From NCBI GenBank assembly GCA_023386045.1, contig JAEWKK010000008.1, positions 1-64,000 of the forward strand: a stretch of DNA of 64,000 nt. The letters are read 5' to 3'. The translations under genes were made by a program, and so were the position numbers. Shown one piece after another: positions 35,654 to 43,715 of this stretch. The first letter of the stretch is position 1; every line of letters begins with the position of its first letter. The notes under the pieces were generated by a model that was not told where the DNA came from, did not search any database, and worked only from the letters and a program-made list of their open reading frames with translations. Source of the stretch: Bacteroidota bacterium (GTDB lineage: Bacteria; Bacteroidota; Bacteroidia; Chitinophagales; Chitinophagaceae).

Positions 35654-37053
35654 AAACTTCGGCATTTTTCAAAGGACTATTCTCTCTGATCCTTCTCAAC
35701 CTGCTGGTAAAACCGGTATGGATGTTCTTTATCGACAGGGAAGTGCAGAACATCGTGGGTCATGAAGAATACGGCCGCTATTTCGCCGTACTCAATCTTT
35801 CCTATGTACTGTTTTTTTTGTCCGATGCTGGTCTGAGCAACATGATCAATCAACGTATTGCTAACGGACAAAAACTGAACATCCCGCAATTACTTCGCAT
35901 GAAAATGCTGATGCTGTTGTTATATGTAGCGGTTTGCCTGCTGGTAGGTTGGCTCACTGGTATTACTCAATGGTCCTACCTTTTTTATGTGCTGCTGATC
36001 CAGGTTTTTACTTCTCTTTTTATTTTTTTCAGGAATATCATTACCGGTCACCAGTTGTTCAATACAGATGCCTGGCTTTCTATTATTGATAAAACGCTGA
36101 TGACAGTTTTTTGCGGAGCGATACTGTATACTTCTTTTTTTGGCAGCATCAACCTGGTTTTGTTTTTACAGGTGCAGGCCTTGTGTACTGGCATTGCCTG
36201 TCTCAGTGCATTTCTAATGATGAGAAAGAAAGGATTGGTGCAGGAAGCAGAAACCATCATTCCCTCACGTATTATCAGGATGATCCTTCCCTTTGCCATC
36301 ATCATCCTGCTCATGTCTGTTCATTACAGGATCGATGGTTTCCTCCTGGAACGTATCCATCCCGATGGAGCCATGCAGGCCGGTATCTATGCATCGGCTT
36401 ACCGTTTATTGGATGCCAGCAATATGGTAGGCTATCTTACCTCATCTTTCCTGATCTCATTTGTAGCCAGGCATATCAACGATCGTGCGTTCATTGATGA
36501 TGCCGTGATCAATACAAGGCATGCCCTACTTTTTTTTGTGACCGGTGTTGTTTGTTTCACACTCATGTTCACTCCCTGGATCCAGCAATTGCTCTATCAT
36601 TCAAATGATTTTTACCATTCCCAGGTGATCAGGTTTTGCATTGCTTCCCTCCCGGGTTATTTCCTGGTGCATATTTATGGCTCTGTGCTGACCGCCACTG
36701 GTAAATTCAAAACATTTATTACCATATTGATAATTTGTGTTTGCCTGAACCTGTCATTGAACATCTTATTCATTCCGGCTTATGGCGCATTGGGTTGCTG
36801 CTATTCCGCCATTGCCAGTCAATACCTCTGCGGACTAGCCTGCATGTTCATCACAACAAGAAGTTTCAACTTAAGGCTTCACTATCCTTCGCTGTTGGTT
36901 TACCTCCTTCTTGCTGTTTTATTGCTGGGATTCTTTTATTTTGCCAATAACTGGGGCATCAATACCTGGATGGCAGGAGCCATTGCAGCATTGGGTACCT
37001 TATTGCTTTTGCTCACACAGGTCAAGAAAAAATATTTTATTACACTGCGTTAA
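35650..37053 (+). CDS. Wzx-like polysaccharide flippase
   Basis: 467 residues with 12-14 membrane segments. The N-terminal pattern (MKTSAFFKGLFSLILLNLLVKPVWMFFID) and FAVLNLSYVLFFLSDAGLSNMINQRIA resemble MATE/MOP-superfamily polysaccharide exporters. An aromatic-rich central part and basic loops are conserved in Wzx-type proteins that flip lipid-linked oligosaccharides across the inner membrane. Cluster genes Wzz-like and Wzy-like lie directly downstream. Overlaps the Lrp gene by 4 bp and precedes the Wzz gene by 8 bp. Confidence 0.82.
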   Translation: MKTSAFFKGLFSLILLNLLVKPVWMFFIDREVQNIVGHEEYGRYFAVLNLSYVLFFLSDAGLSNMINQRIANGQKLNIPQLLRMKMLMLLLYVAVCLLVGWLTGITQWSYLFYVLLIQVFTSLFIFFRNIITGHQLFNTDAWLSIIDKTLMTVFCGAILYTSFFGSINLVLFLQVQALCTGIACLSAFLMMRKKGLVQEAETIIPSRIIRMILPFAIIILLMSVHYRIDGFLLERIHPDGAMQAGIYASAYRLLDASNMVGYLTSSFLISFVARHINDRAFIDDAVINTRHALLFFVTGVVCFTLMFTPWIQQLLYHSNDFYHSQVIRFCIASLPGYFLVHIYGSVLTATGKFKTFITILIICVCLNLSLNILFIPAYGALGCCYSAIASQYLCGLACMFITTRSFNLRLHYPSLLVYLLLAVLLLGFFYFANNWGINTWMAGAIAALGTLLLLLTQVKKKYFITLR

Positions 37054-37061
37054 GCTTAATT

Positions 37062-37901
37062 ATGCCTGATCTTTTACACGTATTTATCAGAAGATGGAAG
37101 ATGATCCTCTTCCTTACCTTACTCGCGGGGATTATTGCTTTTATTTTTTCTCTTTTAAGTCCTAAAGAATACCTCTCCACTGCCACAGCCCTGCCTGTGA
37201 ATGTGATGGTAAATGAACGGTCAAGGATCTTCAGCAATAATATCCAGGTTCTTTATTCCGATTTCGGCACACCTGATGAACTGGATAAGATTGAAGGAAC
37301 AGCCGCGCTGGATACCATTTTCATTGCAACAGCCGAGGAATTAAACCTTGCAGAACATTACAATATTCACGCGGGCAGTGAAAGTATTTATAATGCCGCT
37401 TTGGCGCTGAGAAAAAACAGTAAGATCAGCAGAAGCGGTTACGGTGAATTGAAAGTAAAAGCCTGGGATAAGGATAATGCAATGGCCGCAAAGATGGCCA
37501 ACAGCCTTTTGCAGAAAATCCAGCAATTGCATCAGCGATTACAGAATGAAAACAGCAAACTGGTTTTGGAAAGACTGAAGCAGGATTACCAGGCCAGGCA
37601 GCAGCAATTTAAAAGCCTTTCTGATTCCGCAGCTTCCTTTGCCGGCGCGGATGCAGAATTATGGTCTGCAAAAAAAACTGCCATGCTGCAACAGGTACAG
37701 CAATATGAAAACCTTATCGATCAATACCAGATCAGCATCAATTCCAATCCACAGGTTTTACTTACAGTGGAAACTGCAAAGCCTTCACCATGGCCCGATA
37801 AGCCGAAGCCTTTACCTACTTTGCTATTGGCTGTTTTTGCCACATTCATCTTTGCTTTTCTTCTTGCCTTATTTATTGAAAGCAGAAATAACAGGGGTTG
37901 A
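37062..37901 (+). CDS. Wzz-like chain-length determinant
   Basis: 279 residues with two terminal membrane helices. N-terminal MILFLTLLAGIIAFIFSLLSPKEYLSTA is the first anchor. A coiled-coil periplasmic part spans about 150-230 (QQLHQRLQNENSKLVLERLKQDYQARQQQF). The C-terminal helix begins PKPLPTLLLAVFATFIFAFLLALF, preceded by a proline-rich PWPDKPKP, as in Wzz family proteins. It controls the length of glycan chains. The next gene starts inside its stop codon (TTGA). Confidence 0.82.
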   Translation: MPDLLHVFIRRWKMILFLTLLAGIIAFIFSLLSPKEYLSTATALPVNVMVNERSRIFSNNIQVLYSDFGTPDELDKIEGTAALDTIFIATAEELNLAEHYNIHAGSESIYNAALALRKNSKISRSGYGELKVKAWDKDNAMAAKMANSLLQKIQQLHQRLQNENSKLVLERLKQDYQARQQQFKSLSDSAASFAGADAELWSAKKTAMLQQVQQYENLIDQYQISINSNPQVLLTVETAKPSPWPDKPKPLPTLLLAVFATFIFAFLLALFIESRNNRG

Positions 37902-39325
37902 TCAGTAGTTATAACAGGACAATTATTTTTTTCTTCAGTGTTTTTATGCTGTTGATAGCAGGCTTGTTTGCCTACTACCAGGAGCCCTTGTTCTTAGCAG
38001 CACCTTTGGTAATTGTTGGTGGCATATTGTTGTTGCAGCATCCAATTTGGCTTTTATATGCTCTCATGCTGACCATTCCCTGGAGCATTGAATACAATTT
38101 CACCCCCAGCCTGGGTACCGATCTTCCCGATGAACCACTGATGCTGCTGGCTTCTCTGGCAAGCCTGATCCTGTTCATTACACAAAGAGGAAAGATCAAT
38201 GCTGTCAAATTCCTTCATCCGTTGGTGATCATTGTGATTTTGCAATTTATCTGGTCAGGATTCACCCTGATCACTTCTACGGAAAAATTATTATCGCTAA
38301 AATATTTACTGGCAAAAGGCTGGTACCTCTTATCATTTATAGCACTTCCGCTTTTCCTTTTTAAAGATGAAAGAACCATAAAGAGGGCTGCCGCCATGCT
38401 TTGTTTTTCCATGCTGGTATTTATGTTTTATGCCATTGCAAAGCACAGTCAGTACAACTTCACCTTTGAAAAAATCAACCTTGCACTGGAACCTTTTTAC
38501 AGGAACCATGTAAACTATTCTGCCATGCTTGTATTTACTGTTCCAATTCAGGTGGCAGCAATACAACTGGTGAAGCCTGGCAAACTAAGAATGCTTCTCA
38601 TTTTTGTATTTGTGATTTGCCTGGGTGCTCTTTATTTTTCATATGCACGTGGTGCATGGCTTGCGTTGATCGTAGCAGTTGCAGGTTACTGGCTCATCAG
38701 AAAGCGATTGCTTTTTGCCAGTTTTTTAGTTTTTATATTCCTTACACTAGGAGCGGTATTTTGGTTGCGTGCCAACGACAACTACCTGAAATTCTCCCAC
38801 GATTTTAAATCAACTGTTTTTCATACCAATTTCCGTGAACACCTGGCGGCTACTTACCAGTTCAAAGATGCTTCTACAGCAGAACGTTTCTATCGTTGGG
38901 TAGCAGGAGTCAGAATGATTGAAGACAGCTGGAAAACAGGCCTCGGACCTACCAGCTTTTACCATCGCTACAGGAGTTATACGCAACCTGCTTTTAAAAC
39001 CTGGGTGAGTAATAACCCCGAAAAATCAACGGTGCACAATTATTTTTTACTGATGATCATCGAACAGGGTGTGATCGGGCTTGTATTATTTGTTGTGCTT
39101 CTTGCAGTATTATTCTGGTATGCGCAAACCATTTACCATCGCACAGGTAACAGGTTCTGGAAGATCACCACTGCAGCAGTTGCTGCGATATTATTGATGG
39201 AGTGCGTCATCAATTTTCTAAGTGATATGATAGAAACCGACAAAGCGGGTCCTGTATTTTATTTGAGTCTGGCCATATTGGTCATTGCTGATCTCAGAAC
39301 AAAAAACGAAAAGAAACCAGCTTAG
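37898..39325 (+). CDS. O-antigen ligase/Wzy-like membrane protein, TTG start
   Basis: 475 residues with at least ten membrane segments. The Wzy_C loop near residues 310-375 includes ASTAERFYRWVAGVRMIEDSWKTGLGPTSFYHRYRSYTQ and TVHNYFLLMIIEQG, a typical ligase/polymerase signature with an R-x-W-x-A-G and a terminal H-N. The start codon is probably TTG at 37898, within TTGA, overlapping the stop of the Wzz gene; a downstream Met at residue 17 would break into the first helix. It completes a flippase/chain-length/polymerase set. The 3' end overlaps the convergent permease gene by 4 bp. Confidence 0.8.
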   Translation: MISSYNRTIIFFFSVFMLLIAGLFAYYQEPLFLAAPLVIVGGILLLQHPIWLLYALMLTIPWSIEYNFTPSLGTDLPDEPLMLLASLASLILFITQRGKINAVKFLHPLVIIVILQFIWSGFTLITSTEKLLSLKYLLAKGWYLLSFIALPLFLFKDERTIKRAAAMLCFSMLVFMFYAIAKHSQYNFTFEKINLALEPFYRNHVNYSAMLVFTVPIQVAAIQLVKPGKLRMLLIFVFVICLGALYFSYARGAWLALIVAVAGYWLIRKRLLFASFLVFIFLTLGAVFWLRANDNYLKFSHDFKSTVFHTNFREHLAATYQFKDASTAERFYRWVAGVRMIEDSWKTGLGPTSFYHRYRSYTQPAFKTWVSNNPEKSTVHNYFLLMIIEQGVIGLVLFVVLLAVLFWYAQTIYHRTGNRFWKITTAAVAAILLMECVINFLSDMIETDKAGPVFYLSLAILVIADLRTKNEKKPA

Positions 39326-40407
39326 ATTCTCCCCCGGACATTCAATGCATCGCGCAGTCCATTTCCCAATAAATTAAAAGATAGAACCAGTAACATAATG
39401 GCAAAGCCAGGTGCCAGTGCCAACATGGGATTTTGTGTGATGATAAAATTATAATTCTCCTTGATCATCAATCCCCAGCTGGGTTGTGGAGGTTGCACAC
39501 CAACACCCAGGAAACTCAGGCCTGCTTCAATAACAATGGCTGAAGCAAAATTGGCTGCAGCAATCACCAGTATGGGACCGAAAATGTTGGGAAGAATATG
39601 CCTTGACATAATGCGAAGACTGGAGAACCCCAGGGCTTTGCCTGCTTCTACATACTGCAGTTCTTTTGTTGCCATCACCTGTCCCCGCACCAGCCTGGCC
39701 ACATTCACCCACATGGTAAGACCAACAGCAATAAATACCTGCCAGAAGCCTTTTCCCAACAAAAGAGTAATGGCAAAGACCAGCAGGAGTGTAGGTATGC
39801 TCCAGATCACATTGATCAGCCACATGATGATATCATCGGCTCTTCCCCTGAAATATCCGGCAATGCTTCCAAGTATAATGCCCACTGTAAGTGAGATCAA
39901 AACCGTGATCAGGCCAACACTAAGACTTACTCTTGTGCCGATGATCAGGCGGCTCAGGATATCCCTGCCATATTTATCGGTACCAACCAGAAATTTTTTT
40001 GTCTCAAGAGGTTGATCAGCTAGTGCGGTTTTATGGAAAGCGATTCTTTCTGTTACACCTTCATCAATAAATTTTTGCGCTACAATACTATCAGCTTTTA
40101 TTTCTGATGATGTAATGGGCAAATAATCATAAGCATCAGGTCTGCCGGAAAATAATCCGCTCATGAAGGATACAGTCTGGGGTTCTGTTTTTTTTACAAC
40201 CAGGAATTGTTGTGAGAACCCCGGTTTGGCGCCACCAATTTCCAGGATAATCCGGTTGGCATAAGGCGAAGGGTCAGGAGCAATCACATAACTGAAAATG
40301 GCAACCAGTACTGAAAGAAGGATCATCACCAGGCCTGCCATGGCGCCTTTGTTTTTCTTTAGGCGGCGCCAGGCCGACTGCCAGAAGGTGGGTGATGATT
40401 CATTCAT
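39322..40407 (-). CDS. ABC transporter permease, OppC/DppC type
   Basis: 361 residues from the ATG at 40407; extension to 40461 overlaps another gene. Six membrane helices with the N-terminal OppC segment (WRRLKKNKGAMAGLVMI). The EAA loop reads VEAGKALGFSSLRIMSRHILPN, the contact site for the ATPase. A large periplasmic insert (about 80-160) lies after the first helix. It normally works with OppB-like permease, OppD/F ATPases and a solute-binding lipoprotein to import peptides. None of these partners is encoded in the window. Confidence 0.88.
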   Translation of the reverse strand: MNESSPTFWQSAWRRLKKNKGAMAGLVMILLSVLVAIFSYVIAPDPSPYANRIILEIGGAKPGFSQQFLVVKKTEPQTVSFMSGLFSGRPDAYDYLPITSSEIKADSIVAQKFIDEGVTERIAFHKTALADQPLETKKFLVGTDKYGRDILSRLIIGTRVSLSVGLITVLISLTVGIILGSIAGYFRGRADDIIMWLINVIWSIPTLLLVFAITLLLGKGFWQVFIAVGLTMWVNVARLVRGQVMATKELQYVEAGKALGFSSLRIMSRHILPNIFGPILVIAAANFASAIVIEAGLSFLGVGVQPPQPSWGLMIKENYNFIITQNPMLALAPGFAIMLLVLSFNLLGNGLRDALNVRGRI

Positions 40408-40423
40408 GGCAGAAAGATAAATT

Positions 40424-41542
40424 TTATTTGCTTCTCCTTCCTTTCCATTCATACTTACCAAGCTGGCTGCTCAAGCCTGTATAAACCGTATAAAAAATGT
40501 GAACGGGTTGAAAGAATAAAAAATAGCGCAGCAGTTTTTTTTCATTGTAAAAATCAGCAACGCTTGATACAAAAGGAAGCTCGATCAATGTTTTTAAAAC
40601 CAGGTATCCGGCAAGCAGGCACCAGTTAAATGGATTTAAAAAAGAAGCGCACAGTAATACAAAAAACAGGCAGTTGAAAAAATAAACAAATCCCAATACA
40701 TAAATGATGCGATTATCATCATAAATAAAGGTCTTGCTGGCCCAGCGTTTCCGCTGCATAAAAAAATCCTTCCATCGAGGCATGGGTTCCGTGCTAACAA
40801 TGGCTTCCCTGCTTTTTAAATAAAATACTTTGGCCGGTTCCTTTTTCCAGATCTTGTGCATTAACAACATGTCATCACCGGTAGCCACCTGGTCTATTCC
40901 TTCAAAACCATTTACGTCAATAAAGGATTGTTTTTTATAAGCCAGGTTGGCTCCATTGCACATGTTGTGAAAATTTGAGGAAACACTTGCAGCTGTAATT
41001 CCCTGTAAAACCAGGAAATCAATGGCCTGGAAAACCTGGAGGAAAGAATGATCGTAAGAAAATTTTACCGGGGCTGCAATCAGTGAAGCATCATGTTTTC
41101 TGTAAAAAGAAGCAATGGTGCTAAGCCAGGAAGAACCCGGCACACAATCAGCATCCGTGGTAACAATCAATTCTCCTTTTGCCTGATGAATGCCGGCTTC
41201 AATGGCTTTCTTTTTTGAAGAATCTTTCTCTTCAACTTTTGGCTGGATCAACAGACAATTGGAAAGATCTTGCTCATTCACTACGCTTGTGGTACCATCG
41301 GTTGAATAATCATCTACAACGATTAATTCAAAAAACTGTAGAGGATAATCCTGTTTTTTGATGGCATTCAACAGGTGGCTGATACGCCCTGCTTCATTTC
41401 TTGCAGGCACGATCACAGAAATGAACACAGGAGAAAAACCATTTTGACTTGAATAAGTTGCAGCGGCCTTCCATTCCTTTAGGTAAAAGAAAATCAGGAA
41501 TGAGTAAAGCAGCAAAAAGATGATGGAAACCAGCAATAGCAC
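40424..41542 (-). CDS. Membrane-bound glycosyltransferase family 2
   Basis: About 372 residues if started at GTG 41542, just 3 nt after a perfect -7 element TAGATTTG (41546-41553). The longer ORF to 41737 includes repeat-derived residues and is doubtful; the true start remains uncertain. Motifs: VSVIVPARNEA opening, VDDYSTDGT, TTDADCVPG (DxD) and QRKRW (QxxRW), typical of processive or cellulose-synthase-like GT2 enzymes. Membrane helices flank the catalytic domain at both ends. Product is not predictable. It is not part of the nearby Wzx/Wzy set by direction. Confidence 0.8.
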   Translation of the reverse strand: MLLLVSIIFLLLYSFLIFFYLKEWKAAATYSSQNGFSPVFISVIVPARNEAGRISHLLNAIKKQDYPLQFFELIVVDDYSTDGTTSVVNEQDLSNCLLIQPKVEEKDSSKKKAIEAGIHQAKGELIVTTDADCVPGSSWLSTIASFYRKHDASLIAAPVKFSYDHSFLQVFQAIDFLVLQGITAASVSSNFHNMCNGANLAYKKQSFIDVNGFEGIDQVATGDDMLLMHKIWKKEPAKVFYLKSREAIVSTEPMPRWKDFFMQRKRWASKTFIYDDNRIIYVLGFVYFFNCLFFVLLCASFLNPFNWCLLAGYLVLKTLIELPFVSSVADFYNEKKLLRYFLFFQPVHIFYTVYTGLSSQLGKYEWKGRRSK

Positions 41543-41545
41543 GAG

Positions 41546-41553
41546 CAAATCTA
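41546..41553 (-). promoter_or_regulatory. -7 promoter element before the membrane GT2
   Basis: TAGATTTG on the minus strand, exact consensus, 3 nt before the GTG at 41542. It would give a leaderless mRNA and supports the short start. Confidence 0.4.
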
Positions 41554-41599
41554 AGGAATGTCGAATATCGAACAGATGAACAAGGAATGTCGAAGGGAA

Positions 41600-41838
41600 A
41601 GATTGAACACCAAATCTTTGTGACCCTTGTGAAATCTTTGTGGCCTTTGTGATACGGCTGTTCATCCCCGCTCTCGCTCTGTTTCTCGCTCTGATTTTTT
41701 TAGGAGCACTAAGGCCATAAAGAACCACGAGGATCACAATAATATCGAACAGAAGAACAATCCTTGACAGGATGACATCCTTAACAGGATGACAAAGCTG
41801 TCAGCATATGAACTATGAACTATGATCTATGAGCCACC
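41600..41838. repeat. Intergenic repeats of mixed type
   Basis: A CTTTGTGAC/CTTTGTGGC/CTTTGTGAT-like array (about 41616-41652), CACTAAGGCCATAAAGAACCACGAGG (41707-41732, inverse type), a TGACAGGATGACA duplication (41764-41793), and a short CTATGAA/CTATGAT array (41808-41832). No ORF supported. It forms the spacer before the SGNH gene. Confidence 0.65.
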
Positions 41839-43083
41839 CTACCTCAACTTCACAAATCTTGTGGCATCCACATTTCCATCTGTTGTACTGACCTGGACGA
41901 TGTATTCGCCAGTAGCTATTACGGCGAGGCTGATAGTTAGCAATTCTTCTGCAGACTTTAATTGATAGCTTCCCTGGTAAACCATGCCTCCGGAAATGTG
42001 AAAGATGCGTAATTGCGCATTTTTGTTACCCATCGAAGAAATTTTCAGGGATAACTGCTCACCCGAAATGATTGCCTGGTTTATAGCCAGTTCTTTTCCT
42101 TTATTTTGAATTACAACAACATCAGAATAAAAGCTCCTGTTATTCTCCGAAATTTTTAAGCGATAAAATATTTTTCCAGCTGGCGTATGATCATCAGTCC
42201 AGCTATAAAAATTATTATCCTGTCCCTTTCCATTTACCTCTCCCACTGATTGAAAAATAGTTCCCTCGCTGCTTCTCTGGATAATAAATCTCGTTTGTGG
42301 TTCTTCATCAAAGCTTTCCCACCAAAGTGTGGCTTTGTTGTTATTTAATGCAGCTTTGAAATTTTTTAACTGTAAGGGCAAAGGTGCATTGGAAGGAAAG
42401 AATTCTTTTTCAACCGCCTTCTGGAAAAGCAGGCGATGACCCAGGTCGTTAACATGGATGCCATCCACATTCACTGCAGAACTAATATTGTACTGTCCAT
42501 CATTACTCACCAGGTCCGACCAGAAATCTATGGCATACATTCCAAAATTATTATTGATTGAATCAACCAGTGTTCGCAGGCTATCCCTGCGTGCAAAATC
42601 AGCAAAGTTTCTGGGTTGGGTTGTCGTGATATAGACTTTCTTACCTGCATTGATGATTTCAGTAAACAACAGACGGAAATTGTCCATGGTTTCCTTCTTG
42701 CTAAACCCCCAATCCGTATCATTGGAAGGCAGGTTGATCACTATAATATCCGGGTTCAGGCTTAATGCCATGGTTACATTACGTGACTGGTCAGGTAAAG
42801 GTTTCCCATTGGGTGTAACATAAGTTGCTGAAGGTGCCGGCATCACATGATAAGTTGTAAATCCCCCCAGGGCCAGGTTTGTCACAACAGTATCCGGGTT
42901 GCCAGGGGTTGTATTTTTCCTGTAATAGCCCTGGAGCCTCCAAACCCAGGCAGAATCGAGGGTGGAAGGACCCGTTCCGGCAGCAGTAGATGATCCCAAT
43001 ACCACAATATGTTTTTGCTGGGCATTCGACAGGGTAGATAGCAGTAACCCTGCAACAATAAATAGTAACAGTCTTTTTTTCAT
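41839..43083 (-). CDS. Secreted SGNH/GDSL hydrolase with T9SS sorting domain
   Basis: 414 residues from the ATG at 43083 (a longer upstream start at 43230 lacks a signal peptide). A signal peptide (MKKRLLLFIVAGLLLSTLSNA) leads into an SGNH hydrolase domain: the nucleophile block VVLGSSTAAG (serine in GSSTA), NLALGGFTT, and LPSNDTDW. The Asp/His pair near IHVND (DxxH type) closes the site. A linker domain (fibronectin-like) precedes the C-terminal SGGMVYQGSYQLKS...VIATGEYIVQVSTTDGNVDATRFVKL, a type A T9SS signal. The protein is exported across the outer membrane and cleaves ester or acetyl groups, probably on a glycan; substrate inferred only. Confidence 0.85.
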   Translation of the reverse strand: MKKRLLLFIVAGLLLSTLSNAQQKHIVVLGSSTAAGTGPSTLDSAWVWRLQGYYRKNTTPGNPDTVVTNLALGGFTTYHVMPAPSATYVTPNGKPLPDQSRNVTMALSLNPDIIVINLPSNDTDWGFSKKETMDNFRLLFTEIINAGKKVYITTTQPRNFADFARRDSLRTLVDSINNNFGMYAIDFWSDLVSNDGQYNISSAVNVDGIHVNDLGHRLLFQKAVEKEFFPSNAPLPLQLKNFKAALNNNKATLWWESFDEEPQTRFIIQRSSEGTIFQSVGEVNGKGQDNNFYSWTDDHTPAGKIFYRLKISENNRSFYSDVVVIQNKGKELAINQAIISGEQLSLKISSMGNKNAQLRIFHISGGMVYQGSYQLKSAEELLTISLAVIATGEYIVQVSTTDGNVDATRFVKLR

Positions 43084-43234
43084 AATAAATCTGGTTAGCA
43101 GCCGGTTGTTGGTAGAGAGTTTACGGGGGTAGGGAGAAAGAATACCTAAGTTAAGCTGATGACATTTATTATCAGAATTTTTTTGGAAATCGGGAAAAGA
43201 GGTATTAAATTTACTTAGTTGCATAAACAACTAT

Positions 43235-43681
43235 ATGCCAAACAACCATTTTAAGAAAGGCGAGTTATACAGCTTTATCACCGGCAAGGCTTCAACAGCC
43301 ATTGCCAGGAGGCTGCAGAAAAAATTCAATGGCGCCAGCATCAACCTCACCATTGAACAATGGAGTGTTCTGTATCATTTATGGAAAGAAGATGGTAAGA
43401 GCCAGCAGGAATTGTGCAATGCTACGTTTCGCGACAAGCCCAGTATCACCAGGCTGATTGATAACCTGGAAAAGTTGAATCTTGTAAAAAGGGTTTCTGA
43501 TGAAAAAGACCGCAGGATCAACAAGGTATTTCTCACCAGGGCTGCCCAGAAACTTGAAGAAGAAACCATGCAGCTGGCAGAAGAAACTTTGAACGAAGCT
43601 CTGGATGGTGTGCCCGCCGACCAGGTGGAGTTGTGTAAAATGGTTTTGCAGAAAGTGTATGATAACCTGAACGGATCCTGA
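43235..43681 (+). CDS. MarR-family transcriptional regulator
   Basis: 148 residues. The winged HTH core is LTIEQWSVLYHLWKEDGKSQQELCNATFRDKPSITRLIDNLEKLNLVKRVSDEKDRRINKVFLT, with the DxRxx wing motif (DRRIN). It is cytoplasmic and dimeric in this family, often sensing phenolic or oxidant ligands. It is 35 bp upstream of the acyl-CoA dehydrogenase, on the same strand. It may control that gene and/or the divergent SGNH gene; neither is shown. TAAATTTA precedes the start as a weak -7 element. Confidence 0.92.
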   Translation: MPNNHFKKGELYSFITGKASTAIARRLQKKFNGASINLTIEQWSVLYHLWKEDGKSQQELCNATFRDKPSITRLIDNLEKLNLVKRVSDEKDRRINKVFLTRAAQKLEEETMQLAEETLNEALDGVPADQVELCKMVLQKVYDNLNGS

Positions 43682-43715
43682 TCACAAACTTAACCTTAAA
43701 CTTAAAAATTAATTT

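Noticed and set aside
36111..36497. 128-residue ORF inside the flippase gene
   Set aside because: Shadow frame of a membrane protein with clear family features.
39461..40015. 184-residue plus-strand ORF over the OppC-like permease
   Set aside because: Antisense shadow; composition follows the permease codons.
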